Source: Gemmatimonadota bacterium (GTDB lineage: Bacteria > Latescibacterota > UBA2968 > UBA8231). From it: a DNA stretch of 64,000 nt. Made by a program: the position numbers and the translations under genes. The notes under the pieces were generated by a model. The model was not told the DNA's origin and ran no database searches. It saw only the letters and a list, made by a program, of their open reading frames with translations. Position 1 is the first letter of the stretch. Each line of letters opens with the position of its first letter. The stretch covers positions 116,488 to 180,487 of the forward strand of contig VXOR01000097.1 in assembly GCA_009840005.1 (NCBI GenBank). The letters run 5' to 3'. Shown piece by piece: positions 1 to 10,982 of this stretch.

Positions 1-3077
<3,077 letters not shown>

Positions 3078-3117
3078 GAGTTCGTGTAGACGCGAGGGAA
3101 GGGAAAAGGAATCCAAA

Positions 3118-3146
3118 AATATACTATACGAATGTGCAGCGGGCAA
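3118..3146 (-). promoter_or_regulatory. Predicted sigma70-type promoter of uvrA
   Basis: On the minus strand TTGCCC (3146-3141) and TATATT (3123-3118) are separated by 17 bases, about 40 bases upstream of the uvrA ATG. No convincing LexA box of the E. coli or Bacillus type is visible, and no Shine-Dalgarno sequence precedes the ATG. Confidence 0.45.
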
Positions 3147-3182
3147 GCGGTGGCGTGCGGAATGGGAAAACCCCTTCCAGTT

Positions 3183-3222
3183 TTGGCAGAATCTGTTGAT
3201 CGATTATAATCTACAGATTATA
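3183..3222 (+). promoter_or_regulatory. Toxin-antitoxin promoter with palindromic operator
   Basis: TTGGCA (3183-3188), a 16-base spacer and a perfect TATAAT (3205-3210) form a strong sigma70-type promoter. An 18-bp perfect-armed palindrome (3205-3222: TATAATCT, AC, AGATTATA) covers the whole -10 box. A palindrome over the -10 is where HigA-type antitoxins usually bind to autorepress, so this is the likely operator. The start point would fall near 3217, directly in front of the toxin reading frame. Confidence 0.65.
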
Positions 3223-3323
3223 TTTCAAGGACGGAAATCCTCTACTATACCACTGCTTCAGGTAATTCGCCGGTCAAGAAATTTGTCGAGGGATTATCTC
3301 AAAGCCTACAGGAGGATTTATTC

Positions 3324-3563
3324 TTGGCACTTGATCGGTTGAGGCAGGGGGGAAGCCTAGGGATGCCGTTGAGCAGGCCGCTGTTCAATATTGCTCTCGG
3401 TTTACACGAACTGCGTTTCAAAGAACGGCGCAGTATCTATCGAGTTTTCTATTTTATCAAGCGCGTGGATGCAATTTATCTGGTTCATGCGCTCCAAAAA
3501 AAGACAGAAACCATTCCCGATGAGGATAGACGTCTTATTCTCAGGAGACTGAAGGAGATTTGA
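3324..3563 (+). CDS. higB: HigB-like (RelE/ParE superfamily, phage Gp49-like) toxin
   Basis: Predicted mRNA interferase toxin of a type II pair. The core [25 protein letters not shown] and the later [11 protein letters not shown] segment match Gp49-like toxins (ELR, YR.FY, KKT.K.P pattern). This start is TTG at 3324 with a good AGGAGG at 3310-3315 and gives 79 residues, short for a family of about 110. The frame stays open back to 3210 and encodes the missing N-terminal [18 protein letters not shown] segment, but contains no ATG, GTG or TTG. Only ATT at 3222 would give the normal 113 residues. The toxin is therefore either initiated at a rare ATT, or is N-terminally truncated and perhaps inactive. 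It stops 2 bases before the antitoxin ATG. Confidence 0.75.
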   Translation: MALDRLRQGGSLGMPLSRPLFNIALGLHELRFKERRSIYRVFYFIKRVDAIYLVHALQKKTETIPDEDRRLILRRLKEI

Positions 3564-3565
3564 AA

Positions 3566-3868
3566 ATGCCTTGGGAAAAGGTAAACATTGAGCAATGGGC
3601 AGAGGAACTCGGCGTCAATATTAACGAACTACGCCAGAAAGAACAGCTCATTAAAAAAATCGTGAGGAGTAGAAAGCGATTTGGCTTGACGCAAGGCCAA
3701 TTGGCCGAGATGGTCGGCGTCTCCCAACCGCGCATTGCCCAGATTGAAAATAGAACCAAGATCGGAAAAATTAGCTTCGATGTACTTTTCAATATCCTTG
3801 GTGTCTTGGGGCATGATTTCAAAATCACTACACGCAAGGTGCGCGATCTCGAGAATGTAAATGCGTAG
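3566..3868 (+). CDS. higA: HigA-like XRE-family antitoxin
   Basis: A 100-residue DNA-binding antitoxin. The helix-turn-helix lies at about residues 41-62 (LTQGQLAEMVGVSQPRIAQIE), typical of XRE/Cro repressors, preceded by an acidic and basic helical N terminus. ATG 3566 was chosen over TTG 3560 because GAAGGAG (3551-3557) sits 8 bases upstream of it. The toxin-before-antitoxin order and short gap are characteristic of higBA. It probably neutralises the upstream toxin and binds the palindrome at 3205-3222. Confidence 0.85.
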   Translation: MPWEKVNIEQWAEELGVNINELRQKEQLIKKIVRSRKRFGLTQGQLAEMVGVSQPRIAQIENRTKIGKISFDVLFNILGVLGHDFKITTRKVRDLENVNA

Positions 3869-3899
3869 CGGCATACCTAGACCAACAGCGTCGGGCCGT

Positions 3900-3928
3900 T
3901 TGACTCCCCTTTTCCGTCTGTGTATAAT
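3900..3928 (+). promoter_or_regulatory. Predicted sigma70-type promoter
   Basis: TTGACT (3900-3905), 17 bases, TATAAT (3923-3928). It stands 56 bases upstream of the isomerase ATG at 3985 and after the antitoxin stop, so it probably drives the tightly packed plus-strand genes from 3985 to about 7159. Confidence 0.65.
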
Positions 3929-3984
3929 GACCGCTCGGTAATTCAGTAAAATCAATTGCTTATCACCCAAGAGGAGTTGTGAAA

Positions 3985-4785
3985 ATGATTCATTTAGGGG
4001 CCAATTCAGTGCTCTTTGCAGGATTCGATCTGGAAACGGCAATGCGCCATATCCACCTTGCTGGCTACGACGGCGTCGAGCTTTCGGCCATCAAGGGCAT
4101 GTGCGAGCACTTGGAGTTGGATAACTGGCAGGCGCAAGCCAACCAAATCAAAGAGCTAGCGGAAAAATACGAGCTAAAATTGCTGGCTATGGAAGAGGCT
4201 GCGCTCGACGAAGAGCGGCTGATGCTGGCGTTTGCGGCTGGTGCTGAGATTGGCATTCCCGTCGTCAACGTTGGCCCGGGGGGCAAGAGCGATGTGGAGG
4301 AAGATTTCGACCGGCAGGTCGCGCTGTTGGGCAAGATGGCCGATAGGGCGCACGAACACGGCGTGACGCTATGCGCTAAGGCGCACGTGGGGCAGTGCAT
4401 TTACGATACGCCGACCACGCTGCGGGCGATGGAACGGATCGACTCGCCGGGGTTTGGGGTGGATATGGATCCGAGCCACATTCATCGGGCGGGGGAGAAT
4501 ACGGTAGATGCGCTGGCGGCGGTTATTTCGCGGGTCAAACACGTTCACATACGGGATTGCGCCGTGGCAGAAGGCGGGCCGGGCGCGCCGGAGTTGCAGG
4601 CGTGTGGGCGGGGTAACATCGATTTGTTCGGGTACGTCAAGGTGCTGCACGAATCGGGGCTAGACGTGGCGGCCAATTTGGAAGTGATTGGTGCCAAGGA
4701 GTACGATTTGGGACAGGTGGCGACGATTGCGGCGGAGAGCCGGGGGTATTTGAACGCCTGCTTGCGGGCTTGCGGTGCCCGTTAG
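3985..4785 (+). CDS. Sugar phosphate isomerase/epimerase family protein (xylose-isomerase-like TIM barrel)
   Basis: About 266 residues of the AP-endonuclease-2/xylose-isomerase-like TIM-barrel family. Visible marks are the early AGYDGVELSAIKG strand-helix, the mid-barrel VNVGPGG, the metal-binding region GFGVDMDPSHIHRAGENT, and VKHVHIRDC followed by the terminal NLEVIGAKEYD, all usual positions for metal ligands (Glu, Asp, His). Start ATG 3985 is preferred over GTG 3979 because GAGGAG at 3971-3976 is 8 bases upstream. The substrate cannot be read from the sequence; relatives act on keto-sugars or inositol derivatives. It overlaps the next gene by 11 bases, indicating translational coupling. 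Confidence 0.85.
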   Translation: MIHLGANSVLFAGFDLETAMRHIHLAGYDGVELSAIKGMCEHLELDNWQAQANQIKELAEKYELKLLAMEEAALDEERLMLAFAAGAEIGIPVVNVGPGGKSDVEEDFDRQVALLGKMADRAHEHGVTLCAKAHVGQCIYDTPTTLRAMERIDSPGFGVDMDPSHIHRAGENTVDALAAVISRVKHVHIRDCAVAEGGPGAPELQACGRGNIDLFGYVKVLHESGLDVAANLEVIGAKEYDLGQVATIAAESRGYLNACLRACGAR

Positions 4786-5326
4786 TCGAGCCTTTGTCGC
4801 CATCCGGGTGCCAGCGGCATTGGGCAAGCTGAGCGATGCAATGCGACCGTTGTGGCCGGCGCAGGGTGTGAGTTGGGTGCGGCCGGAGAATCTCCATTTG
4901 ACGTTGCGCTTTCTCGGCGCGGCTGAGGACGCGCAAATCGCGGCGTTGAGGGAAGGGTTGACGGCGGTTGCTGCGCGGCACGAGGGCTTTGTTGCGACTA
5001 TAGAGGAAAGCGGTTGCTTTCCCAATCGCCGTAAGCCGAAGGTTATTTGGGCTGGTGTGGCGGATGCGGATGGACGGTTGGGCGCGTTGCAACGGGATGT
5101 TGAAGAAGTGGTGTGCGCTGCTGGTTGGGAGCCGGAGGAACGGGACTTTCGTCCGCACGTGACGTTGGGTCGGGTGCGGGCAGAGGTGCGACCGCCACGC
5201 AGCAAGTGGAGCGGCGAGCTGCCTCGGTTGCAGGTTCCGGTGGAGGCGGTGGAGTTGATCGAAAGCATTCTCAAACCGACCGGGGCTGAGTATCGGACCT
5301 TGCACCGAGCGGTGCTTACATCGTAA
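4775..5326 (+). CDS. thpR: RNA 2',3'-cyclic phosphodiesterase (LigT/ThpR)
   Basis: A 183-residue 2H phosphoesterase, which opens 2',3'-cyclic phosphate ends of RNA to 2'-phosphate. Both catalytic HxT motifs are present: HLTLRFLG at about residues 41-48 and HVTLGRVR at about 128-135. N-terminal SRAFVAIRVP and the conserved WVRPENLHLT match the family, and length is normal (about 180). GTG at 4775 begins inside the end of the isomerase gene. Confidence 0.92.
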   Translation: MPVSRAFVAIRVPAALGKLSDAMRPLWPAQGVSWVRPENLHLTLRFLGAAEDAQIAALREGLTAVAARHEGFVATIEESGCFPNRRKPKVIWAGVADADGRLGALQRDVEEVVCAAGWEPEERDFRPHVTLGRVRAEVRPPRSKWSGELPRLQVPVEAVELIESILKPTGAEYRTLHRAVLTS

Positions 5327-5336
5327 AGGAGCCTCC

Positions 5337-6098
5337 ATGCCCGGCCGACCTTACATCCTCGCGGAGACCAATTGGCAGACCGTCGAGCACACCCCGTACG
5401 AGGTCGCGATTCTCCCGTGGGGGGCGACGGAAGCGCACAATTACCACCTGCCTTATTCGACCGACGTGGTGCAGTGCGACGAGATCGTCGCGGCTGCGGC
5501 CCACATCGCTTGGGAGCAGGACGCCAAGGTCATCGTCTTGCCGACCGTGCCCTTTGGCGTCAACACCGGCCAGCTCGACATCAAGCTAGACCTCAATCTC
5601 AATCCCTCAACTCAGTTTGCTGTCCTGCAAGATTTGGTCGAAGCGCTCGCCCATCAGGGCATTCCCAAACTGCTCATTGTGAATGGCCACGGCGGTAATG
5701 ACTTCAAGCAGATGGTGCGAGAGTTGTTGCCGCGCTATGCGATGTTTATTTGCTGCATGGATTGGTACCGCATCGCCGATCAGGGGCTTTTCGCGGCGGG
5801 TGGTGATCATGCCAACGAGATGGAAACCAGCCTCATGCAATACTTGCGGCCGGATTGGGTATTGCCCCTGTCAGAGGCGGGCAGTGGCCGCGAGCACAAG
5901 TTTAAGATGGCTGCGCTGCGGGAAGGATGGGTCTGGACTCAGCGCGACTGGACGCAGGCGACCGATGACACGGGCATCGGCGACCCGCGCCAAGCCACCC
6001 CGGAAAAGGGCCGCCGCTGCTTGGAGCAAGTGTCAGCGCAACTGGCCGAGTTTTTGGTCGAGTTGGCCGCCGCCGATCTAGACGATCTCTACGAATAA
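5337..6098 (+). CDS. Creatininase-family amidohydrolase-fold protein
   Basis: 253 residues with the creatininase fold, which binds two divalent metals and usually opens cyclic amides or acts on small metabolites. Metal ligands are visible as E32, H34 and D43 in PWGATEAHNYHLPYSTD, then NGHGGN near residue 119, and Glu in DHANEMETS near 160. The true substrate (creatinine, mycofactocin-type peptide, riboflavin or F420 precursors) cannot be told from sequence. Ten bases separate it from thpR and two from the next gene. A divergent second member of the family is at 22457-23191. Confidence 0.88.
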   Translation: MPGRPYILAETNWQTVEHTPYEVAILPWGATEAHNYHLPYSTDVVQCDEIVAAAAHIAWEQDAKVIVLPTVPFGVNTGQLDIKLDLNLNPSTQFAVLQDLVEALAHQGIPKLLIVNGHGGNDFKQMVRELLPRYAMFICCMDWYRIADQGLFAAGGDHANEMETSLMQYLRPDWVLPLSEAGSGREHKFKMAALREGWVWTQRDWTQATDDTGIGDPRQATPEKGRRCLEQVSAQLAEFLVELAAADLDDLYE

Positions 6099-6100
6099 CC

Positions 6101-7159
6101 ATGCAGTTCTACGCGTTTGTCGCCCCCGGGCTAGAGGAGATCGCCCAACGAGAAATCACAGCGCGCTTGGGAGCCGAGTTGCAGGGTCGCCAGCGTGGCG
6201 TGGTGTTCTTTGCGACGGACGCCCCGCCGCAAGACTTGCTCGGATTGGGGACGACCGAGGATGTGTTTGCGCTGGTGGCACATGGCCCGGTGGCTGCGGC
6301 GCGCGAGGGCTTGGATCAGGCTGGCGCACTCGTGGCGGAGTCGCCGCTTTTTGAAGACGCGGTGGGTGCGCATCGCCGCGCTCGCCCCAAGCGGATCAAG
6401 CGCATCACCTATCGGATCGTGGCTCAGCGTCGCGGCGGGCAGCAGCGCTATGTGCGCCAAGAGATGCGTCGCGCCTTGCAGAAGGCTATAGCGTGGCGCT
6501 TCCCGCGCTGGAAGCACATGGCTGAGCAAGCGCTATTGGAGGTGTGGGGTTTGGAGGCTGCGGGCGAGTTGATCTGCGGGGTGCGCCTTTCCGACGAGAC
6601 TATGCGCCATCGTACGTACAAGGTCGCGCAAGTGGAGGCTTCGCTGCGGCCGACGGTGGCGCGGGCCTTGGTGATGCTGTCCGAGCCAGCGGACGGCGAC
6701 GTCTTTCTCGATCCCATGTGCGGGGCTGGAACTATTCTCATTGAGCGGGGACTGTACGGCCGCTACGCCCAGCTTTTGGGCGGTGACATTCGCCCGGAAG
6801 CTGTAGCTGCCACTCGCACGAATGTTGGTCCGCGCTACAAGCCGATTGCCATCCGCCAATGGGATGCGCGGGATCTGCCCCTGGACGATGGCAGCGTCGA
6901 TCGGGTGGTGTGCAACTTGCCCTTTGGCAAAAAGGTCGGCGCGCCGCAAGCGCTGCGCCCGCTCTACGAGGGCTTTGCCAGCGAGGTGGCGAGGGTGCTG
7001 AAGGCAGGTGGGGTGGTCGTGTGTTTTACCAGCGAGCGCACTCTGCTGGCCGAAGCGTTTGGCGCATGGCCGGATTTGTACATGGAGCGCGTGTTTCCGG
7101 TCGAGGTGCTGGGGCGGCAGGCGTTTTGTTGTAAATTGAAGAAGCTTGCTGAGTATTAG
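6101..7159 (+). CDS. THUMP-domain class I SAM-dependent RNA methyltransferase (Trm14/TrmN-like)
   Basis: 352 residues in two parts. The N-terminal 180 residues are THUMP-like (AFVAPGLEEIAQREI at the start, KRITYRIVAQR near 100), an RNA-binding module. The C-terminal half is a Rossmann methyltransferase with the SAM motif DPMCGAGT (204-211) and the catalytic NLPFGKK (272-278), the (N/D)PP(F/Y)-type site of guanine-N2 methyltransferases. Closest known families methylate guanosine 6 of tRNA or 23S rRNA guanines. The ATG lies two bases after the creatininase-type stop, so the genes are probably cotranscribed. Confidence 0.88.
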   Translation: MQFYAFVAPGLEEIAQREITARLGAELQGRQRGVVFFATDAPPQDLLGLGTTEDVFALVAHGPVAAAREGLDQAGALVAESPLFEDAVGAHRRARPKRIKRITYRIVAQRRGGQQRYVRQEMRRALQKAIAWRFPRWKHMAEQALLEVWGLEAAGELICGVRLSDETMRHRTYKVAQVEASLRPTVARALVMLSEPADGDVFLDPMCGAGTILIERGLYGRYAQLLGGDIRPEAVAATRTNVGPRYKPIAIRQWDARDLPLDDGSVDRVVCNLPFGKKVGAPQALRPLYEGFASEVARVLKAGGVVVCFTSERTLLAEAFGAWPDLYMERVFPVEVLGRQAFCCKLKKLAEY

Positions 7160-7202
7160 ATTGGCGAATGAGACATTTCATTAAACCACAAAGGAGATTG
7201 TC

Positions 7203-8018
7203 ATGGCTGATTTTACGGGTCAAGTAGTTATCGTCACCGGTGGTGCCCAGGGCATTGGTGGGGGGATTTCGCGGGCGTTCGCTGGCGCGGGGGCGCAGGT
7301 CGCCGTGTTGGACATAGACGCGGAGGCTGGCGCGGCCTTGGCCGAGGGCTTCGACGTTGAGCTCAGCCGAAACGAAGAAGGCCAGATCCGCTTTTTTGAG
7401 GCTGACGTGGCCAGCGACGAGGTTTGCGCTCAGACTGTGGGGCAGATCATCGAGGATTGGGGCCGCGTTGACGTGTTGTGCAACAACGTCGGCATCCAGC
7501 CCGTGCCTAGCTACAAGCTGGCTCACGAACTGCCGATAGAGATGTGGGATCGGATTATTGACGTCAATCTGAAGAGCTTCTTCCTGATGGCTAGGCACTG
7601 TTTGCCGCAGATGATGGAGCAGGGCAAGGGGGTCATCATCAACACGGCCAGCGTCCAGGGTTTGCAGTCGGCGTCGATGGTGTCGGCGTATGCTGCCAGC
7701 AAGGGCGGGATTATTTCTATGACGCGGCAGCTTGCGCTTGACTACGCCAAGTATGGGATTCGGGTTTTGGCGGTCAATCCGGGGGGCATTCAGACGCCAT
7801 TGGTCGATGAGGTGATCGAGGCATTCGGCCACGAGCGCGAGCAATTCTTCAAGGACTACGCCAAGCTGCATCCGATTGGCCGCTATGGGCAGCCGGAAGA
7901 CATCGCCAATGCCATGTTGTTCTTGGCTAGCGACAAAGCGTCGTTTATGACCGGCGAGAATGTCTGCGTCGATGGGGGATTGATGGCTAAGGGGGCGTGG
8001 GCTGAGGTTGAGGAGTGA
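7203..8018 (+). CDS. Short-chain dehydrogenase/reductase (SDR) family oxidoreductase
   Basis: 271-residue classical SDR using NAD(P). Cofactor motif TGGAQGIG (residues 12-19), NNVG (94-97) in place of the commoner NNAG, catalytic Ser150, Tyr163 and Lys167 (YAASK), and a C-terminal GG motif in CVDGGLMAKG. The acidic residues after strand 2 (VLDID) favour NAD over NADP. AAAGGAG 10 bases before the ATG supports the start. Residues about 49-57 (GFDVELSRNE) are encoded by a palindromic repeat inserted in a loop that is normally shorter. Substrate unknown. Confidence 0.92.
   Translation: MADFTGQVVIVTGGAQGIGGGISRAFAGAGAQVAVLDIDAEAGAALAEGFDVELSRNEEGQIRFFEADVASDEVCAQTVGQIIEDWGRVDVLCNNVGIQPVPSYKLAHELPIEMWDRIIDVNLKSFFLMARHCLPQMMEQGKGVIINTASVQGLQSASMVSAYAASKGGIISMTRQLALDYAKYGIRVLAVNPGGIQTPLVDEVIEAFGHEREQFFKDYAKLHPIGRYGQPEDIANAMLFLASDKASFMTGENVCVDGGLMAKGAWAEVEE
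7347..7371. repeat. Palindromic repeat inside the SDR gene
   Basis: GGCTTCGAC, GT, then TGAGCTCAGCCGAA: the same 9-mer and 14-mer as in uvrA and the GHL10 gene. It is an imperfect palindrome (TTCGAC pairs with GCCGAA around TGAGCTCA). Read in frame on the plus strand as part of the loop after strand 2. Confidence 0.7.
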
Positions 8019-8076
8019 GGGAGGCGGGATTATCGCAGAATTCTCACCGACGGCATAAAAGCTATAGCTGAGTGAC

Positions 8077-8105
8077 AAGCGTTTCTGGCCCAGCCAGAGA
8101 CGCTT
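8077..8105. terminator. Stable hairpin after the SDR gene (possible terminator)
   Basis: AAGCGTTTCTGGC (8077-8089) and GCCAGAGACGCTT (8093-8105) pair over 13 bp with one G-U and a 3-base loop. No T-run follows, so it may be a processing site or transposon remnant rather than an intrinsic terminator. The rest of the gene-free stretch 8019-8180 shows nothing recognisable. Confidence 0.35.
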
Positions 8106-8180
8106 GCTGCGTTTAGAAGCGACGGCGCTTGACAGGGTTCGGATGGTCTGAGACGTTAATCGTGACAGGCTTTTGGGCCG

Positions 8181-8408
8181 GAGCAGTATCCATTCAACAG
8201 CTTCACTGAAGATAAAAATAATAAATATCAATTGATCAATACGGGACAAATCCAAATACGGGATATTCACTACGTTGAGCTTGAAAAGAGAACAACATGG
8301 GAGTTTTGTCAGTTACTTGATCAGAAATACCTTCAGTCTGATCGTCGGTCATTTGAGCAATGGCTTGAACTAGCCAATAAAAATGGATGGGTAAAATCCG
8401 ATGATTGA
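8181..8408 (+). pseudogene. Truncated AT-rich coding remnant upstream of the DNA methyltransferase
   Basis: A frame with clearly coding-like composition runs from about 8181 to TGA 8408 and includes EQYPFNSFTEDKN, IQIRDIHYVELEKRTTWEF and SFEQWLELANKNGWV. No ATG or GTG exists; TTG 8232 without a ribosome site is the only candidate start. Upstream sequence is GC-rich and does not continue the gene, so the 5' part seems lost. Its stop overlaps the methyltransferase ATG (8401) by 8 bases, the usual coupling of adjacent restriction-modification genes. I do not recognise the family; a restriction endonuclease or helper tail is possible but unproven. Confidence 0.4.
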
Positions 8409-9339
8409 ACAAAAAATAATCTTGGGAGACGCCGTCTCTGAGATGCAAAAGATCGACTCCGGGACCTTTGATCTTATCATTGCCGATCCTCCTTATAATT
8501 TGGGGAAAGACTATGGTAATAATCGTGATACTAAAGACTTTGGAGAATATTTAGCATTCTCAAAAGATTGGATCAAAGAAGCTCATAGGCTCCTAAAGGC
8601 CGATGGAACGATTTATGTTTTTATGGGATTCCGGTTTATTTCTTTTTTATATGATCTCCTAGATAGAGATTTTGGAATGTTTTTCAATAGCTGGATAGTG
8701 TGGCACTATACGCAAGGAATAGGAAAAAAGAGAGGCTTTTCCCCTCGTCACGACGATATTCTAATGTTTACAAAAACAAAAGATTTTACTTTTAACTTAG
8801 ATGATATTCGCGTTCCTCAAAAATATTACCGTGAGCGCAATAACATGCGAGGGGCAAATCCAGGAGATGTTTGGGAATTTTCGCACGTTCACTACTGCAA
8901 TTATAATAGACAGAATCATCCAACTCAAAAACCGGAGGGGTTAATGGAGCGGATGATATTAGCTTCAAGTAGTAAAGGATCGCTAGTTCTCGACCCTTTC
9001 TTGGGTAGTGGAACGACACTCAGGGTATGTCAACAACTCAATCGAGTCGGTGTCGGAATTGAATTGAACCCCGACTACGTGAAAATGTCAAAAGAACGTT
9101 TGCAAAAAGAGTTTGTAGGATTCGATAGTATCGATCCAAGAATGGAACGCGTCCCTCTTGATTTGCGTAATGAGTCTATTAGAAAGGCGTATCTCGAAAA
9201 ACATAAACATTGGTTCCTGCGCGGCCATGAGAACGCTCTTAGTGATTTTGAAAGGTCTGTTGAGGCTCTTTATCCAGATAAACCGAAAGAACCTACACAA
9301 ATGACATTACTCGAAAAGAAAGAACAATATAAGACCTAA
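8401..9339 (+). CDS. Site-specific DNA methyltransferase (N6-adenine or N4-cytosine, beta class)
   Basis: 312 residues. Catalytic motif IV DPPY (29-32) comes before the SAM motif DPFLGSGTT (198-206), the order of beta-class amino-methyltransferases; HPTQKP (173-178) is the usual neighbouring motif. A variable target-recognition stretch lies in between, and about 90 extra residues follow the catalytic core. Codon use and base composition are distinctly AT-rich compared with both flanking genes, pointing to horizontal acquisition. No intact restriction enzyme is next to it; only the remnant ending at 8408 is. It is therefore an orphan methyltransferase or relic of a restriction-modification system. 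Recognition sequence unknown. Confidence 0.9.
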   Translation: MIEQKIILGDAVSEMQKIDSGTFDLIIADPPYNLGKDYGNNRDTKDFGEYLAFSKDWIKEAHRLLKADGTIYVFMGFRFISFLYDLLDRDFGMFFNSWIVWHYTQGIGKKRGFSPRHDDILMFTKTKDFTFNLDDIRVPQKYYRERNNMRGANPGDVWEFSHVHYCNYNRQNHPTQKPEGLMERMILASSSKGSLVLDPFLGSGTTLRVCQQLNRVGVGIELNPDYVKMSKERLQKEFVGFDSIDPRMERVPLDLRNESIRKAYLEKHKHWFLRGHENALSDFERSVEALYPDKPKEPTQMTLLEKKEQYKT

Positions 9340-9367
9340 CAAGATGCTCCAGCAGCACGGTAGTTGA

Positions 9368-10969
9368 TCAATGAGAAATAGCCAATTCAACGCCGGTCAG
9401 TATCACTTGCTCGCGGCGATCTTTTTCCCCCGCCACTAGCCGCACGGCGATCTCGTTAGTCCCCTGCCGCAAAAAAGAACCATCCACTGCAAATTCCACG
9501 CTGACCCCTTCCATTTTTTGCTCGACCGGACGAGTTGGATAGCTGGCCCAAAACAGCGGCGCTGCCTGCTGGCGCGACCAGCCATCGCCGGAGACTTGGG
9601 CTTGATCCCAAGGGAGGGCGCGGCCGTTGAGTTCGACTTCGAGGCGGTCTTCCGAGGGCAAGTGATCCAAACGCAAGGCCAAGCCGCCAGTGACATCGGC
9701 CACCTCATCGGCGACGCGGATGCGGAGCATCGGCCCCAAGCTTGGGCTGTCGGTGGGCAAGGGCACGGGAAGCGGCGTCGAGGGGTGGGCCAAGCGGAAG
9801 GCGGCGCTGTGGCCCCCGGTGGGGCTGAAGGACATGGTGCCGCTGATCTCGTAGCACTTGTCGAGTTTTTTTAGGGTTTCGAGGTCGGAGAATTCAGCGG
9901 CGGTTTGGCGGTTCCACTCGGGCGACATGGTGTAGAAGTTGTATAGGTAAATGCCGTCGGCTCCGTCGGTGAGCCAACGCAAGGCCAAGGCGCGGAGGAA
10001 GTGCCGGTCGCTGTGGCGGGTGGCCTCGATGCAGCCATAGACGAGGCAGGGGCTTCGACCTGAGCTCAGCCGAAGGGTAGTGGCCGCAACGCGGACGAAT
10101 TCATCGACCGGAGTCTCGAAGGAGATAAAGCCGCCGCCAACGACGACGATATCGACGAGGCCGGTCTCGATCCATTCGTCGACGTCGAGGCCAATGCGCC
10201 GCGAGTCGGCCAAGGTCGGGGGGACGCGGACGGCCAGTTGCAAGGGCTTGCCCCGTTGGGCGCTGACCTCGTCGAGCCGTGCCTTGACCTTTTGCACCAG
10301 ATCGGTCATCAGGTAGCTGTTGGCCGTGGCTTCGGCCATGCGGAAGAAGGCCGAATGGCGCATGAAGTCGAGTTCGATGCCATCGACGTCAAAGCGCTCG
10401 AAAACCTCGCAGGCGATGCGCCGCATGTGTTCCCGCACCTCGGCGTGGGCGTAGTCGAGGCCGGTGCGGATGCCCCACTCGACCGACTTTTCGGGGAACT
10501 CCTCGCCGGGGCGGCCAATGAGCAGGTGGGGCTGCTCGCGGCGGAAGCGACCGTAGCCGGGATGGGACGGGTCGATCACGTAGTGGCTGTTCATGCGCAC
10601 GCGCGGGAAAAAGGGGATCTTCGCCTCCCGGCACAGTCGCACAAGCGCGGTCAACGGCCCGCCGCACTCGGCGATCAGGCCGTGTAGATTGGCGGCGATC
10701 CGATCCTCGACGCCGGGTGTGGCCGAGTGGACGAAGGAAGGGGCTGTGGCGTCGAGGTCGCTGCGGTCGTCGCCGAATTTCTCGCCAATCTCCGTCTCGA
10801 ACTGATAGACCTCGTGATCGCCCGTGCTCCACCAGAATGCGCCACCGGTGCCAGCATAGCCATCGACGATTTTCTCTTTGAGGTCGGCGACCGAGACGTT
10901 TTCCTCGGCCGTGAAAATCCAGCCGTCGTCGGTGAAGATGATGGGCGGTGCTTTGGGCTTGGGGGCCAT
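9368..10969 (-). CDS. GHL10-type putative glycoside hydrolase (TIM barrel)
   Basis: 533 residues resembling the glycosyl-hydrolase-like 10 (UPF0748/DUF187) family. The barrel segment FDVDGIELDFMRHSAFF carries the acidic catalytic-type residues at the strand-4 position; VGWG-like entry VEWGIRTGLDYAHAEVREH precedes it, and YLYNFYT ends the barrel near residue 370. A beta-rich C-terminal domain follows. No signal peptide, so the enzyme is probably cytoplasmic. ATG 10969 was chosen over the longer frame to 10996 because AAAGGAAG precedes it closely. It is last in a cupin / Gfo-Idh-MocA / hydrolase operon, pointing to sugar catabolism. A palindromic repeat at 10051-10074 adds LRLSSGRS in a loop. 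Confidence 0.75.
   Translation of the reverse strand: MAPKPKAPPIIFTDDGWIFTAEENVSVADLKEKIVDGYAGTGGAFWWSTGDHEVYQFETEIGEKFGDDRSDLDATAPSFVHSATPGVEDRIAANLHGLIAECGGPLTALVRLCREAKIPFFPRVRMNSHYVIDPSHPGYGRFRREQPHLLIGRPGEEFPEKSVEWGIRTGLDYAHAEVREHMRRIACEVFERFDVDGIELDFMRHSAFFRMAEATANSYLMTDLVQKVKARLDEVSAQRGKPLQLAVRVPPTLADSRRIGLDVDEWIETGLVDIVVVGGGFISFETPVDEFVRVAATTLRLSSGRSPCLVYGCIEATRHSDRHFLRALALRWLTDGADGIYLYNFYTMSPEWNRQTAAEFSDLETLKKLDKCYEISGTMSFSPTGGHSAAFRLAHPSTPLPVPLPTDSPSLGPMLRIRVADEVADVTGGLALRLDHLPSEDRLEVELNGRALPWDQAQVSGDGWSRQQAAPLFWASYPTRPVEQKMEGVSVEFAVDGSFLRQGTNEIAVRLVAGEKDRREQVILTGVELAISH
10051..10074. repeat. Palindromic repeat inside the GHL10 gene
   Basis: GGCTTCGAC, C, TGAGCTCAGCCGAA. It shares both cores with the copies in uvrA and the SDR gene but is read here on the complementary strand and in a different frame (RLSSGRS). 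Confidence 0.7.
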
Positions 10970-10982
10970 GTCGCTTCCTTTG

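Noticed and set aside
7026..8270. A 414-codon open frame antisense to the SDR and methyltransferase genes
   Set aside because: It runs opposite to a well-conserved SDR with catalytic motifs; GC-rich codon structure opens antisense frames. Its upstream end in 8019-8270 shows no recognisable domain.
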